Positions 43,033 through 51,599 of a stretch of DNA of 64,000 nt are shown here, in pieces. The notes below the pieces were generated by a model. It did no database searches. It saw nothing but the letters and a program-made list of their open reading frames with translations, and was not told the DNA's origin. Location: positions 62,001-126,000 of the forward strand of contig JAVBJT010000006.1 in the NCBI GenBank assembly GCA_031546845.1, written 5' to 3'. Every line of letters begins with the position of its first letter. Within the stretch, counting starts at the first letter, position 1. Source of the stretch: Azoarcus sp031546845. GTDB taxonomy: Bacteria; Pseudomonadota; Gammaproteobacteria; Burkholderiales; Rhodocyclaceae. The translations under genes and the position numbers were made by a program.

Positions 43033-43698
43033 TCAAAGAATCTGCTTAATGTCGTCAATCTTGAACACGCCAAGCGGGCCCACCTGCAAATCGGTGCCCG
43101 ATGCGCCGCGAATCACGCTGGAGACAAGACCGAAAGAAAGCGGATCGACTGTCACCTTGTCCTCGCCCCGGGTCGCACTGATCGACATGGTGTAGGCACC
43201 GGCCACGGCCTTGCTGCCATCCAGCGCCGCACCGTCCCAAACGAAGTTGTGGCTACCGGCCGCGAGGTTCTCGAACTTCATATTCGCCACTTCAAGGCCG
43301 TTGGCGTCCTTGATCGACACGGAGACGTTATTCGCGCCGTCCGGAAGATCGAAACCGCCGACTGCGCCTGCGTCGGTCAGCGTCAAACCGTTGCCGGGCA
43401 CCAGCACGCCATGGCCGACCAACGCGGCCGCCTGCAGGCTATCGGAGGAGTTCTGGGAGTTGAGTAACTGCTCGAACATCTTGTTCGTACGCTCGATCCC
43501 GTCGACCGTGCTCATCTGCGCCAGTTGCGAGGTCAGTTCGGCGTTCTCCATCGGATTCATCGGATCCTGATTCCGCAACTGCGTCGTCAGCAAAGTCAGA
43601 AAACGATTCTGCTCGGCGCCGTCCTTCTTCGTCGTCGAACTGCGCAGCTTGTTCAGAACGTCCTGCGTTGACGCATTCGGATCTACAGTCGTACTCAT
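43033..43698 (-). CDS. flgD: Hook cap (scaffolding) protein FlgD
   Basis: 221 residues. The N-terminal FlgD motif QNRFLTLLTTQLRNQDPMNP with MENAELTSQLAQMSTVDGIE is unmistakable, followed by the FlgD Ig-like and tudor-like domains. It caps the growing hook and is absent from the finished flagellum. Confidence 0.97.
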   Translation of the reverse strand: MSTTVDPNASTQDVLNKLRSSTTKKDGAEQNRFLTLLTTQLRNQDPMNPMENAELTSQLAQMSTVDGIERTNKMFEQLLNSQNSSDSLQAAALVGHGVLVPGNGLTLTDAGAVGGFDLPDGANNVSVSIKDANGLEVANMKFENLAAGSHNFVWDGAALDGSKAVAGAYTMSISATRGEDKVTVDPLSFGLVSSVIRGASGTDLQVGPLGVFKIDDIKQIL

Positions 43699-43758
43699 TT
43701 ATGTCATCTCCTGCGGGGCGGCCCGGCTTACCGGCCTGGAGCCCACTAAATCAACAAC

Positions 43759-44190
43759 TCATTGACCAATCTGCAACGTACGTTGCAGCAACGTGCGGGC
43801 CGTGTTCATCACTTCCACGTTATTCTGGTACGAGCGCGATGCGGAGATCATATTCACCATCTCCTCCACTACATTCACGTTCGGCATCTCTACATAACCT
43901 TCCGCGTTCGCCGCCGGATTGTCCGGCTCGTAACGCAGGCGCATCGGCGCCGCGCTCTCGACGACCTGTGTAACCTGCACACCGACAGATACATTGTTCT
44001 TGCCGGCAACCGCCGACCCGCTGGCTACCGGCCGCGCGGCGAATACCACCTGCTTGGCCCGGTACGGCTGGCCGTTCTCATCGACCACGCTATCGGCGTT
44101 GGCCATATTGGACGCCGTCGTATTCATGCGCAGCGATTGCGCGTTGAGCGCCGAACCCGCTACCTGAAGAACATCGAGCATGCCGCCCAT
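43759..44190 (-). CDS. flgC: Proximal rod protein FlgC
   Basis: 143 residues. DVLQVAGSALNAQSLRMNTT, ASNMANADSV and the C-terminal VNVVEEMVNMISASRSYQNN identify FlgC. It lies between flgB and flgD; the 60-base gap to flgD is longer than most in this operon. Confidence 0.97.
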   Translation of the reverse strand: MGGMLDVLQVAGSALNAQSLRMNTTASNMANADSVVDENGQPYRAKQVVFAARPVASGSAVAGKNNVSVGVQVTQVVESAAPMRLRYEPDNPAANAEGYVEMPNVNVVEEMVNMISASRSYQNNVEVMNTARTLLQRTLQIGQ

Positions 44191-44216
44191 GGCTTATCTC
44201 CCGCGCGCCGTTTGTT

Positions 44217-44618
44217 TTACTGGCCGCTGACCGCGCTCTGCATCGAGCGCAGCAAGCCGTTGATAAACGTCAGGCTAGCCTCGTAATGCACCGAATTCTC
44301 GGCAAAGGCCGCCCGCTCCATATCCATATTGACCGTGTTGCCATCCACGCTGGACTGCAACTCGCTGCGGTACAGCGTTGCCCCCGCAAGCGGATCGTCA
44401 AGCGCACCGGCGATGTGCCCAGGCTGCGTTGTCGACAGCGCCAGTGCATTGCGACGATTCGCCACACCCGAGAGCACGGCGCGAAAATCGATGTCCTTGG
44501 CCTTGTAGTACGGTGTATCGACGTTGGCGATGTTCGACGCCAGCAACTGCTGCCGGTACGCCTGCACATTGAGCGCCGTCTGGTGAAACCGCAGTTGATC
44601 ATCGAGCAGGGTTTTCAT
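44217..44618 (-). CDS. flgB: Proximal rod protein FlgB
   Basis: 133 residues. FHQTALNVQAYRQQLLASNI followed by ANVDTPYYKAKDIDFR matches FlgB, as does the C-terminal ENSVHYEASLTFINGLL. It is the first gene of the minus-strand flgB-flgL operon and is preceded by a sigma-54 promoter at 44681-44696. Confidence 0.97.
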   Translation of the reverse strand: MKTLLDDQLRFHQTALNVQAYRQQLLASNIANVDTPYYKAKDIDFRAVLSGVANRRNALALSTTQPGHIAGALDDPLAGATLYRSELQSSVDGNTVNMDMERAAFAENSVHYEASLTFINGLLRSMQSAVSGQ

Positions 44619-44680
44619 CGCCTCACCTCATTTTCCACATTGCCGCCAAAACTCATTGGCGCTCGGGACACGCATCCCAT

Positions 44681-44696
44681 TGCACCTTCCATGCCA
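44681..44696 (-). promoter_or_regulatory. Sigma-54 promoter of the flgB operon
   Basis: Read on the minus strand: TGGCATG-GAAG-GTGCA, with GG and GC at the correct spacing and the same TGGCATG -24 element as the fliE promoter. It lies 63 bases before the flgB start. Confidence 0.75.
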
Positions 44697-44804
44697 GCCA
44701 TGCTAATTCCCCCGTCACACACGGCTTGGCTCGATAAGGGCGGGAAACCACGGCCAATTCACCGCTTGCCGTTTCGCCGCTCTCCACGCGGAATTGCCGG
44801 TCCA

Positions 44805-44819
44805 CGGCAAAACTTGCCG
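44805..44819. promoter_or_regulatory. Palindrome CGGCAA-AAC-TTGCCG between flgB and flgA
   Basis: Perfect 6-base arms. Two further TTGCCG half sites lie at 44766-44771 and 44794-44799. The site is about 110 bases upstream of the flgB sigma-54 promoter, a normal enhancer position, and about 70 bases before flgA. Confidence 0.5.
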
Positions 44820-44889
44820 GAACCCTGCCGGGCAAACAAAACACCGCCCCCGGTTGCCTGGAAACACGGCGCGTGATGCAATCCACACC

Positions 44890-45618
44890 ATGAACAACGC
44901 CCGGAATCCCCTTTGCGGCCAAGCGCCGAGGCTCGCTGCCCGCCGCCTTGCCGCCTCGGTTGCCATCTCGGTTGTCACCCTGAGCGCCACCGCCCAACAA
45001 CCGCCCGAACCAGTACAGCGCGTCGCGCGCGCCTTCCTCGAACAATCGACACACGGCCTGCCGGGTGAAGTCGCCATCGATCTCGGCAAGCTGGATGCGA
45101 ACAATCAGCTCCCCCCCTGCACCGCTCTCAGTGCGTTCCTGCCCGCGCAGGCACGCGCCTGGGGGCAGATCAACGTCGGTGTGCGTTGCGATTCGCCTGT
45201 CGTGTGGAGCGTCTATCTACCGGCGCGCGTCAGCGTTACCGCCGATTACCTGGTCACCGCGCAGGCGCTGCGTGCTGGCCAGATCGTGGGTCCGGCGGAT
45301 ATCGCCCGCAAACGCGGCGATCTGGCCGCACTGCCCGGCGACACCCTGACCGATCCCGCCCAGGCCCAGGGCTACCACACACGCCACGCGCTTGCCGCCG
45401 GCAACGCCCTGCGCGCCAGCATGCTGCGCATCCCCGATGCGGTGCGCCAAGGGCAAAACGTACAGATCGTCGGCGTCGGCGAGGGGTTCAGCGTCGCCAG
45501 CGAGGGACGCGCCATGAACAACGCCGCGCCGGGCGACACCGTGCGTGTGAGAATGCCCAGCGGACAAGTCGTGACCGGCACGGCGCGGGCGGACGGCACG
45601 GTCGAAGTAGGGTTTTGA
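44890..45618 (+). CDS. flgA: P-ring assembly chaperone FlgA
   Basis: 242 residues from ATG 44890, chosen because it begins a signal peptide (RRLAASVAISVVTLSATAQQ); the longer frame adds non-conserved residues. The SAF-like C-terminal domain shows VTADYLVTAQALRAGQIVGP and RQGQNVQIVGVGEGFSVASE with GRAMNNAAPGDTVRVRM, as in FlgA. It is a periplasmic chaperone for FlgI. It is divergent from flgB, as in enteric bacteria. Confidence 0.95.
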   Translation: MNNARNPLCGQAPRLAARRLAASVAISVVTLSATAQQPPEPVQRVARAFLEQSTHGLPGEVAIDLGKLDANNQLPPCTALSAFLPAQARAWGQINVGVRCDSPVVWSVYLPARVSVTADYLVTAQALRAGQIVGPADIARKRGDLAALPGDTLTDPAQAQGYHTRHALAAGNALRASMLRIPDAVRQGQNVQIVGVGEGFSVASEGRAMNNAAPGDTVRVRMPSGQVVTGTARADGTVEVGF

Positions 45619-45652
45619 TTCAGCCCGTGACAAAACTCACCCATTTAATCGC

Positions 45653-45679
45653 TAAAGTTTTTCCCGAAAGTGTCGATGA
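45653..45679 (+). promoter_or_regulatory. Sigma-28 (FliA) promoter of flgM
   Basis: TAAAGTTT (perfect -35), an 11-base spacer, then GTCGATGA (6/8 of GCCGATAA). It ends 45 bases before the flgM ATG. It gives FliA-dependent expression of its own anti-sigma factor, a known feedback in other bacteria. Confidence 0.87.
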
Positions 45680-45724
45680 ACCGGGCAGGGAACCTACGCA
45701 AGGACACCAACAGGGATATTCATC

Positions 45725-46024
45725 ATGAAAATAGAATCCGGTAGAGGCAACGTAGCCTCCAATATTTCGGTCACCAGCCCCCAAAACCGGGCCAGTGCAA
45801 ACACGCAGACCACGGCCGGCAGCGACAAAGTTCAAATCTCCGCCTTCTCCTCCAGCCTGCAGAAAGCGGAAGCGCGCATCGCCGATACGCCGATCGTGGA
45901 CAAAGGCCGGGTGGAAGAAATCCGCCAAGCGATCACCGAAGGACGGTTCAAGGTTGACCCCAGCCGCATCGCCGACGGTCTGATCGACAGTGTGCGGCAA
46001 ATGCTCGTCAACCAGGCACCCTAA
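45725..46024 (+). CDS. flgM: Anti-sigma-28 factor FlgM
   Basis: 99 residues. The disordered Ser/Asn/Thr-rich N-terminus and the C-terminal FliA-binding helices (KGRVEEIRQAITEGRFKVDP, then SRIADGLIDSVRQML) are typical. FlgM holds FliA inactive until hook completion, then is exported. It has a dedicated FliA promoter and is followed 15 bases later by flgN. Confidence 0.96.
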   Translation: MKIESGRGNVASNISVTSPQNRASANTQTTAGSDKVQISAFSSSLQKAEARIADTPIVDKGRVEEIRQAITEGRFKVDPSRIADGLIDSVRQMLVNQAP

Positions 46025-46039
46025 CGGCCGACAACTCCG

Positions 46040-46519
46040 ATGCGTACTCCCTCCCCCGCCGAACTCCAACGCCTTGCCTTGCTGATCGAGGCCGAGGCGA
46101 TCCAACTGCGTGAATTCGTCGCGCTGCTGGGGCAGGAAACCGACTTGCTCATCGCCGGCGAAGTCGACAACCTGCTTGCGCTCACCAACGACAAAACCGA
46201 GCGCTACCGGCGGCTGCAGCGCCTGCACGACGACCGTGCATTGCTGCTGGGCAAGCTCGGTCTGGCGCATTCCGACACGGTCATCCGCCAGGTTTGCGAT
46301 GGCCTGCCGCGCGTACTCGCACGCTGGGACGAAGTGCTCGAACTCGCCCGCGACGCCAGGGAACGCAACCTGATGAACGGCAAGCTGATCACCGAGCGTA
46401 TGCAAAACAATCAGGCTGCGCTGTCCGTTCTGCTCGCCGCCGCCAATCATCCCCAACTGTACGATGCCGCCGGCCAGGCCAGGCCCACCGGCGGAGGACG
46501 CATCCTCGGCAGCGCCTGA
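46040..46519 (+). CDS. flgN: Export chaperone FlgN for FlgK/FlgL
   Basis: 159 residues, largely helical, with leucine-rich heptads (ELQRLALLIEAEAIQLREFV) and the FlgN-type ERNLMNGKLITERMQNNQAA motif. It chaperones the hook-filament junction proteins. It follows flgM in the usual flgMN pair. Confidence 0.92.
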   Translation: MRTPSPAELQRLALLIEAEAIQLREFVALLGQETDLLIAGEVDNLLALTNDKTERYRRLQRLHDDRALLLGKLGLAHSDTVIRQVCDGLPRVLARWDEVLELARDARERNLMNGKLITERMQNNQAALSVLLAAANHPQLYDAAGQARPTGGGRILGSA

Positions 46520-46527
46520 TTCCTTCC

Positions 46528-46551
46528 GGCGGACGCTTTTAGCCGTCCGCC
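46528..46551 (+). terminator. Hairpin after flgN
   Basis: GGCGGACG and CGTCCGCC form a perfect 8-base stem with an 8-base loop nine bases after flgN and 50 before parE. There is no T tract, so termination efficiency is doubtful. Confidence 0.4.
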
Positions 46552-46600
46552 CGCTGCCAGTCTGCTATTCTGGCGCCCGTTTCCCCGCAGCGCGCCAAGC

Positions 46601-48577
46601 ATGACAACCAAGCAGCAGTACGACGAATCCTCTTTCCGCGTCCTGAAAGGGCTGGAGCCGGTGCGCGAGCGTCCGGGCATGTACACCCGCACCGACTCGC
46701 CGGCCCACATCATCCAGGAAGTCATCGATAACGCCGCCGATGAAGCGCTGGCCGGCTTCTCCAAAAAAATCCACGTCATCCTGCACCTGGACGGCTCCGT
46801 CACCGTCGCCGACGACGGCCGCGGCATACCGGTCGGCCTGCATCCGGAAGAAGGCGTGCCGGTCGTCGTGCTGGCCTACACGCAGCTCCACGCCGGCGGC
46901 AAATTCAACAAGCGTGAAGGCAACAGCGCCTACGCCTTTTCCGGCGGCTTGCACGGTGTCGGCGTATCGGTGACGAACGCGCTGTCGACACGGGTCGAAG
47001 TGGAAATAAAGCGCGACGGCAAACTGCACCGCATCGAATTCAACGACGGCGGCCGGCACATCGGCGCGCTACGCATCGAAGGCGAATGCGGCCGCCAGAC
47101 CGGCACCCGTGTGCGCGTCTGGCCGGATGCACGCTATTTCGACAGCCCGCGCGCGCCGCTCGGCGAACTCGAACGCCTGCTGCGCAGCAAGGCGGTGCTG
47201 CTGTCGGGCGTGGGGGTGCGGCTCGACATCGAACAGCCTGCCGGCCCGGCGCTGACCAAAACCTGGACCTACCCGGAAGGGCTGACCGGCTACCTGAAGG
47301 AACTTGCCGGCGGCCTCGAACCCATCGCACCGATTTATACCGCGGAAAAATATGCCGGCGCGGACGACGCCAGCTTCGCCACCGGCGAAGGCGCGGCCTG
47401 GACCCTTGCCTGGTTCGAGTCGCCCGTGCCGAGCGAATCCTACGTGAACCTCATTCCCACCGTGGCCGGCGGCACCCATGAATCCGGCCTGCGCGCAGGC
47501 GTGTTCGATGCGGTGAGATCCTTCGTCGAACACCACGCGCTGCTGCCGCGCGGCCTCAAGCTGCAGCAGGAAGACGTGTGCGGGCGGATGAGCTTCGTTC
47601 TTTCCGCCCGCCTGCTCGACCCTCAATTCCAGGGCCAGGTAAAAGAAAAGCTGAACTCCCGCGAAGCGGTCAAACTCGTTTCCAGCCAAATCCGCGACCC
47701 CTTCGAAATCTGGCTCAACAACCATGTCGAGGCCGGCCGCGCGATCGCCGAATTGTCGATCAAGCAAGCGCTGGCGCGACAAAAGAACGCGCAGAAGGTC
47801 GAACGGAAAAAAACCTCCGGCGTCGCCGTGCTACCGGGCAAGCTCTCCGATTGCGAATCCGGCGATATCGCCGCAAACGAACTCTTCCTCGTCGAAGGCG
47901 ATTCCGCCGGCGGTTCGGCAAAAATGGCGCGCAACAAGGAAACCCAGGCCATCCTGCCGCTGCGCGGCAAAGTGCAGAACGCCTGGGAAATCGACCCTGA
48001 CCGCCTGCTCGCCAACGCCGAAATCCACGACATCGCGGTCGCTTTGGGCGTCGATGCCCACCGCGCCGACAGCAACCCCGATCTGAGCGGCCTGCGCTAC
48101 GGCAAGATCGTCATCATGTCCGACGCCGACGTCGATGGCGCCCATATCCAGACGCTGCTGCTGACGCTGTTCTTCCGCCACTTCCCCCGCCTGATCGAAC
48201 TCGGCCACATCTACGTGGCGCAACCGCCGCTGTACCGTGTGGACGTGCCGGCCCAGGGCAAGAAACGCCCCGCGCGCCGCCTCTACGCGCTCGACGACGG
48301 CGAACTGACCGCGATCCACGACCGCATGGCGCAGGAAGGCTTCAAGCCCGAGCAGATCGAAATCGGCCGCTTCAAAGGCCTGGGCGAAATGAACCCCGAC
48401 CAACTGCGCGAAACGACCATGGACCCCGCCACCCGCCGCGTGCTGCCGGTACAAGTGCGCCCCGGCGCGCTCGACGACACCCTGCGCATGTTCACCCTGC
48501 TGATGGGCAAGGGCGAAGCCGCCGGCCGGCGCGCATGGATGGAAGACAAAGGCGACACGGTGGAAGCGGATATCTGA
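46601..48577 (+). CDS. parE: DNA topoisomerase IV subunit B (ParE)
   Basis: 658 residues. The GHKL ATPase domain shows NAADEALAGFSKKI, DDGRGIPVGLHPEEG and GGLHGVGVSVTNALS. The Toprim domain has LVEGDSAGGSAKMARNKETQ and MSDADVDGAHIQTLLLTLFF. The wording AILPLRGKVQNAWEIDPDRL and the length fit ParE rather than GyrB. It is the ATPase half of the chromosome decatenase and is followed two bases later by parC. Confidence 0.94.
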   Translation: MTTKQQYDESSFRVLKGLEPVRERPGMYTRTDSPAHIIQEVIDNAADEALAGFSKKIHVILHLDGSVTVADDGRGIPVGLHPEEGVPVVVLAYTQLHAGGKFNKREGNSAYAFSGGLHGVGVSVTNALSTRVEVEIKRDGKLHRIEFNDGGRHIGALRIEGECGRQTGTRVRVWPDARYFDSPRAPLGELERLLRSKAVLLSGVGVRLDIEQPAGPALTKTWTYPEGLTGYLKELAGGLEPIAPIYTAEKYAGADDASFATGEGAAWTLAWFESPVPSESYVNLIPTVAGGTHESGLRAGVFDAVRSFVEHHALLPRGLKLQQEDVCGRMSFVLSARLLDPQFQGQVKEKLNSREAVKLVSSQIRDPFEIWLNNHVEAGRAIAELSIKQALARQKNAQKVERKKTSGVAVLPGKLSDCESGDIAANELFLVEGDSAGGSAKMARNKETQAILPLRGKVQNAWEIDPDRLLANAEIHDIAVALGVDAHRADSNPDLSGLRYGKIVIMSDADVDGAHIQTLLLTLFFRHFPRLIELGHIYVAQPPLYRVDVPAQGKKRPARRLYALDDGELTAIHDRMAQEGFKPEQIEIGRFKGLGEMNPDQLRETTMDPATRRVLPVQVRPGALDDTLRMFTLLMGKGEAAGRRAWMEDKGDTVEADI

Positions 48578-48579
48578 CG

Positions 48580-51009
48580 ATGAACGACAACAACGACTCT
48601 CTCGATCTGTTCGACGGCCTGCCGCCGGCCCAACCCGCGCCTACCACACCCCCTGCCGCCCCACCCGCCGAAATGCTCCCCTCGCCCCCTTCTCCACCCG
48701 CGCCTCCACCTCCCGGTGACGACGAAGGCGGCGACATGGGCGACGGAAGCGACGACGGCACCCTGGCGCTCGACCGCTATGCCGAACGCGCCTACCTCGC
48801 CTACGCCATGAGCGTGGTCAGGGCGCGCGCGCTGCCACAGGTGGAAGACGGCCTCAAGCCCGTGCAGCGGCGCATCCTGTACGCGATGAGCGAAATGCGC
48901 CTGGGGTCGCAGTCGAAGCACGTCAAATCCGCCCGTGTCGTCGGCGACGTCATCGGCAAATACCACCCGCACGGCGACAGCTCCGTGTACGACGCCATGG
49001 TGCGCGTGGCGCAGGATTTTTCCCTGCGCTACCCGCTGGTCGACGGCCAGGGCAACTTCGGCTCGCGCGACGGCGATTCCGCTGCGGCCATGCGCTACAC
49101 CGAATGCCGCCTGACCCCGATTGCCGAACTGCTGCTCGCTGAAATCGACCGCGGCACCGTCGACTTCATCCCCAACTACGACGGCGCCTTCGAAGAGCCA
49201 CAACTGCTGCCCGCACGCCTGCCCTTCGTACTGATGAACGGCGCCTCCGGCATCGCCGTCGGCATGGCAACCGAAATTCCCCCGCACAATCTGCGCGAAG
49301 TCGCCAACGCCGCCTGCCACCTGATCCGCCACCCGGACGCCGGGCTCGACGACATTCTGCCCCTGCTGCCCGGCCCCGACTTCCCCGGCGGCGGCCAGCT
49401 CATCTGCTCGCCTGAAACCATCCGCGACGCCTATACCGGCGGGCGCGGCAGCCTGCGCATGCGGGCGCGCTGGCGCATCGAAGAGTTGGCGCGCGGGCAG
49501 TGGCGCGTGATCATCGAACAATTCCCGCACGGCGTTTCGGCCGCGCAGGTTTTGTCCGAAATCGAAAGCCTGACCAACCCCCAGCCGCGCACGGGCAAAA
49601 AAGAAATCTCGCAGGAACAGAAAAACCTCAAGCAACTGCTGCTCGGCGTGCTCGACACCGTGCGCGACGAATCGAGCGACAAGGCCCCCGTGCGCCTTGT
49701 GCTGGAACCCAAATCGGGCCGCCAGAGCCGCGACGAATTCATCGCCGTGCTACTCGCCCACACCAGCCTCGAAACCTCGGTATCGCTCAATCTCACCATG
49801 GTCGGGCGCGACGGCCGGCCGCAGCAGAAAAACCTCGTCCAGATCCTGCGCGAATGGATCGACTTCCGCTACCTCACCGTCGAGCGCCGCACCCGCCACC
49901 GCCTGGACGAAGTCGACCGCCGCCTGCACATTCTCGAAGGGCGGATGATCGCCTTCCTCCGCATCGAGGAAGTGATCCGCGTCATCCGCGAATCGGATGA
50001 ACCCAAACCGGCGCTGATCTCCACCTTCGGCCTCTCCGCCATCCAGGCCGAGGACATCCTCGAAATCCGCCTGCGCCAGCTTGCCCGCCTCGAAGGCATT
50101 CGCATCGAGAAAGAACTGGCCGAACTCCGCACCGAACGCGACGGCCTGCTTCATCTGCTCGACAACCGCACGGCAATGACCAAGCTGATCCTGAAAGAAA
50201 TCCAGGACGACGCGAAAAAATACGGCGACGACCGCCGCACCCTCATCGAAGCCGTCGCCCCGACCGCTCCCGCTGAAATCAGCGTGGCCGACGAACCGGT
50301 AACGCTGATCCTGTCGAAAAACGGCTGGGTCCGCACCCGCCAAGGCCACGGCATCGACCCCGCCTCAATCGCCTACAAGGCCGGCGACTTCGCCTTCGCC
50401 GCTATCGAAACCCGCACCACCTGGCCGCTGGTGGTCATCGACACCAATGGCCGCGCCTACACGGTGAAAGTCTCCGACCTGCCCGGCGGGCGCGGCGACG
50501 GCGCCCCCATCGCCACCCTGGTCGACTTCCAGGACGGCGGCAAACTCGCCCAAATCATCTCCGACGCTCCCGACACCCCCTGGTTCTTCGCCAACAGCGG
50601 CAGCTACGGCTTCCTCTGCACCGTCGCCGACGCCACCAGCCGGCAACGCGCGGGCAAAGCCTTCATGACGCTGGAAAAAAGCGAACGCATCCTACCGCCC
50701 GCCAAAGCCCTGGGCGAATGGATCGCCGCCGTTTCCGAACAGGGCCGCATCCTCATTTTCCCCCGCGCCGAAATGAAAGTGCAAAGCGGCGGACGCGGCG
50801 TCATCGTCATGGGACTGGACGACGGCGAAGCCCTCGCCGCCATCGCTGTGCCGACCGACGACGCGGTACTGACGGTGGAAGGCAGCGGTCGGGGCGGGAA
50901 AGCAGTGAAAGTTGAACTGAAACCCACGCAGCGCGAAGCCCTGCGCCATCGCCGCGCGCGCAAAGGCGCGGCGATGGCGATAAAAATCAAGCCGGAACGG
51001 ATGTATTGA
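48580..51009 (+). CDS. parC: DNA topoisomerase IV subunit A (ParC)
   Basis: 809 residues from ATG 48580 (MNDNNDSLDLF), two bases after parE; upstream in-frame residues belong to the parE coding region. A Pro-rich acidic N-terminal extension of about 60 residues precedes the catalytic domain (AERAYLAYAMSVVRARALPQ, KYHPHGDSSVYDAMVRVAQD). The active-site Tyr lies in AAMRYTECRLTP. A C-terminal beta-pinwheel domain follows. It cleaves and rejoins DNA during decatenation together with ParE. Confidence 0.94.
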   Translation: MNDNNDSLDLFDGLPPAQPAPTTPPAAPPAEMLPSPPSPPAPPPPGDDEGGDMGDGSDDGTLALDRYAERAYLAYAMSVVRARALPQVEDGLKPVQRRILYAMSEMRLGSQSKHVKSARVVGDVIGKYHPHGDSSVYDAMVRVAQDFSLRYPLVDGQGNFGSRDGDSAAAMRYTECRLTPIAELLLAEIDRGTVDFIPNYDGAFEEPQLLPARLPFVLMNGASGIAVGMATEIPPHNLREVANAACHLIRHPDAGLDDILPLLPGPDFPGGGQLICSPETIRDAYTGGRGSLRMRARWRIEELARGQWRVIIEQFPHGVSAAQVLSEIESLTNPQPRTGKKEISQEQKNLKQLLLGVLDTVRDESSDKAPVRLVLEPKSGRQSRDEFIAVLLAHTSLETSVSLNLTMVGRDGRPQQKNLVQILREWIDFRYLTVERRTRHRLDEVDRRLHILEGRMIAFLRIEEVIRVIRESDEPKPALISTFGLSAIQAEDILEIRLRQLARLEGIRIEKELAELRTERDGLLHLLDNRTAMTKLILKEIQDDAKKYGDDRRTLIEAVAPTAPAEISVADEPVTLILSKNGWVRTRQGHGIDPASIAYKAGDFAFAAIETRTTWPLVVIDTNGRAYTVKVSDLPGGRGDGAPIATLVDFQDGGKLAQIISDAPDTPWFFANSGSYGFLCTVADATSRQRAGKAFMTLEKSERILPPAKALGEWIAAVSEQGRILIFPRAEMKVQSGGRGVIVMGLDDGEALAAIAVPTDDAVLTVEGSGRGGKAVKVELKPTQREALRHRRARKGAAMAIKIKPERMY

Positions 51010-51179
51010 TCAAGGCCTACATCTAGCAAAACAAAACTATTCCCATGTGGACTGACTGGTAGAGCCCACTTATCAAGGAAGAAGCACTGCTATTATTTGC
51101 CAACGGCAGATCTAGCAAAAAACTGGGGCGGCCTGCAAATAGGGTCCCCCTCCGCTTCGTCAACTTGAAAAATACAATA
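51010..51179. repeat. Intergenic region with an 11-base direct repeat upstream of vsr
   Basis: ATCTAGCAAAA occurs at 51021-51031 and again at 51110-51120, 89 bases apart, between parC and the restriction-modification genes. The region is visibly AT-richer than parC. The copies could be operator sites or the remains of an insertion junction; I see no transposase or integrase. No clear parC terminator was found. Confidence 0.4.
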
Positions 51180-51599
51180 ATGGACACAATGTCGCCCGAG
51201 GAACGAAGCCAACGCATGGCTTTGATTCGCTCGACTGACACGAAACCAGAAATGGCCGTCCGCAGGCTCGTTCATGGCATGGGATACAGATATCGCCTAC
51301 ATTGCCAGGACTTACCAGGAAAACCAGATTTGGTCTTTCGTTCCCGGCGTGCAGTTGTGTTCGTGCATGGTTGCTTTTGGCATAGGCACGAAAATTGTTC
51401 ATTGGCTCGCTTACCAAAATCGAAGCTCGACTTTTGGAAGGTGAAACTCGAAGGCAATCGCGAACGAGATACCCGCAAAGTTGCCGCGCTAGAAGAATCG
51501 GGCTGGCGTGTATTCGTGGTTTGGGAATGTGAATTGAAGAACAAGGAATTGCTTGGTCAACGATTGAAGCGCTTCCTTGACAAGGGGAAAACCGGATGA
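51180..51599 (+). CDS. vsr: Very short patch repair endonuclease (Vsr)
   Basis: 139 residues from ATG 51180; a TTG five codons earlier is an alternative. The family pattern is clear: SPEERSQRMALIRSTDTKPE, LPGKPDLVFRSRRAVVFVHG with Asp50, and CFWHRHENC with His63 and His68, equivalent to the catalytic Asp/His residues of E. coli Vsr. Vsr nicks T:G mismatches arising from deamination of 5-methylcytosine. The four-base ATGA overlap with the methyltransferase gene supports a functional pair. Codon use is AT-richer than the chromosome around it. Confidence 0.92.
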   Translation: MDTMSPEERSQRMALIRSTDTKPEMAVRRLVHGMGYRYRLHCQDLPGKPDLVFRSRRAVVFVHGCFWHRHENCSLARLPKSKLDFWKVKLEGNRERDTRKVAALEESGWRVFVVWECELKNKELLGQRLKRFLDKGKTG

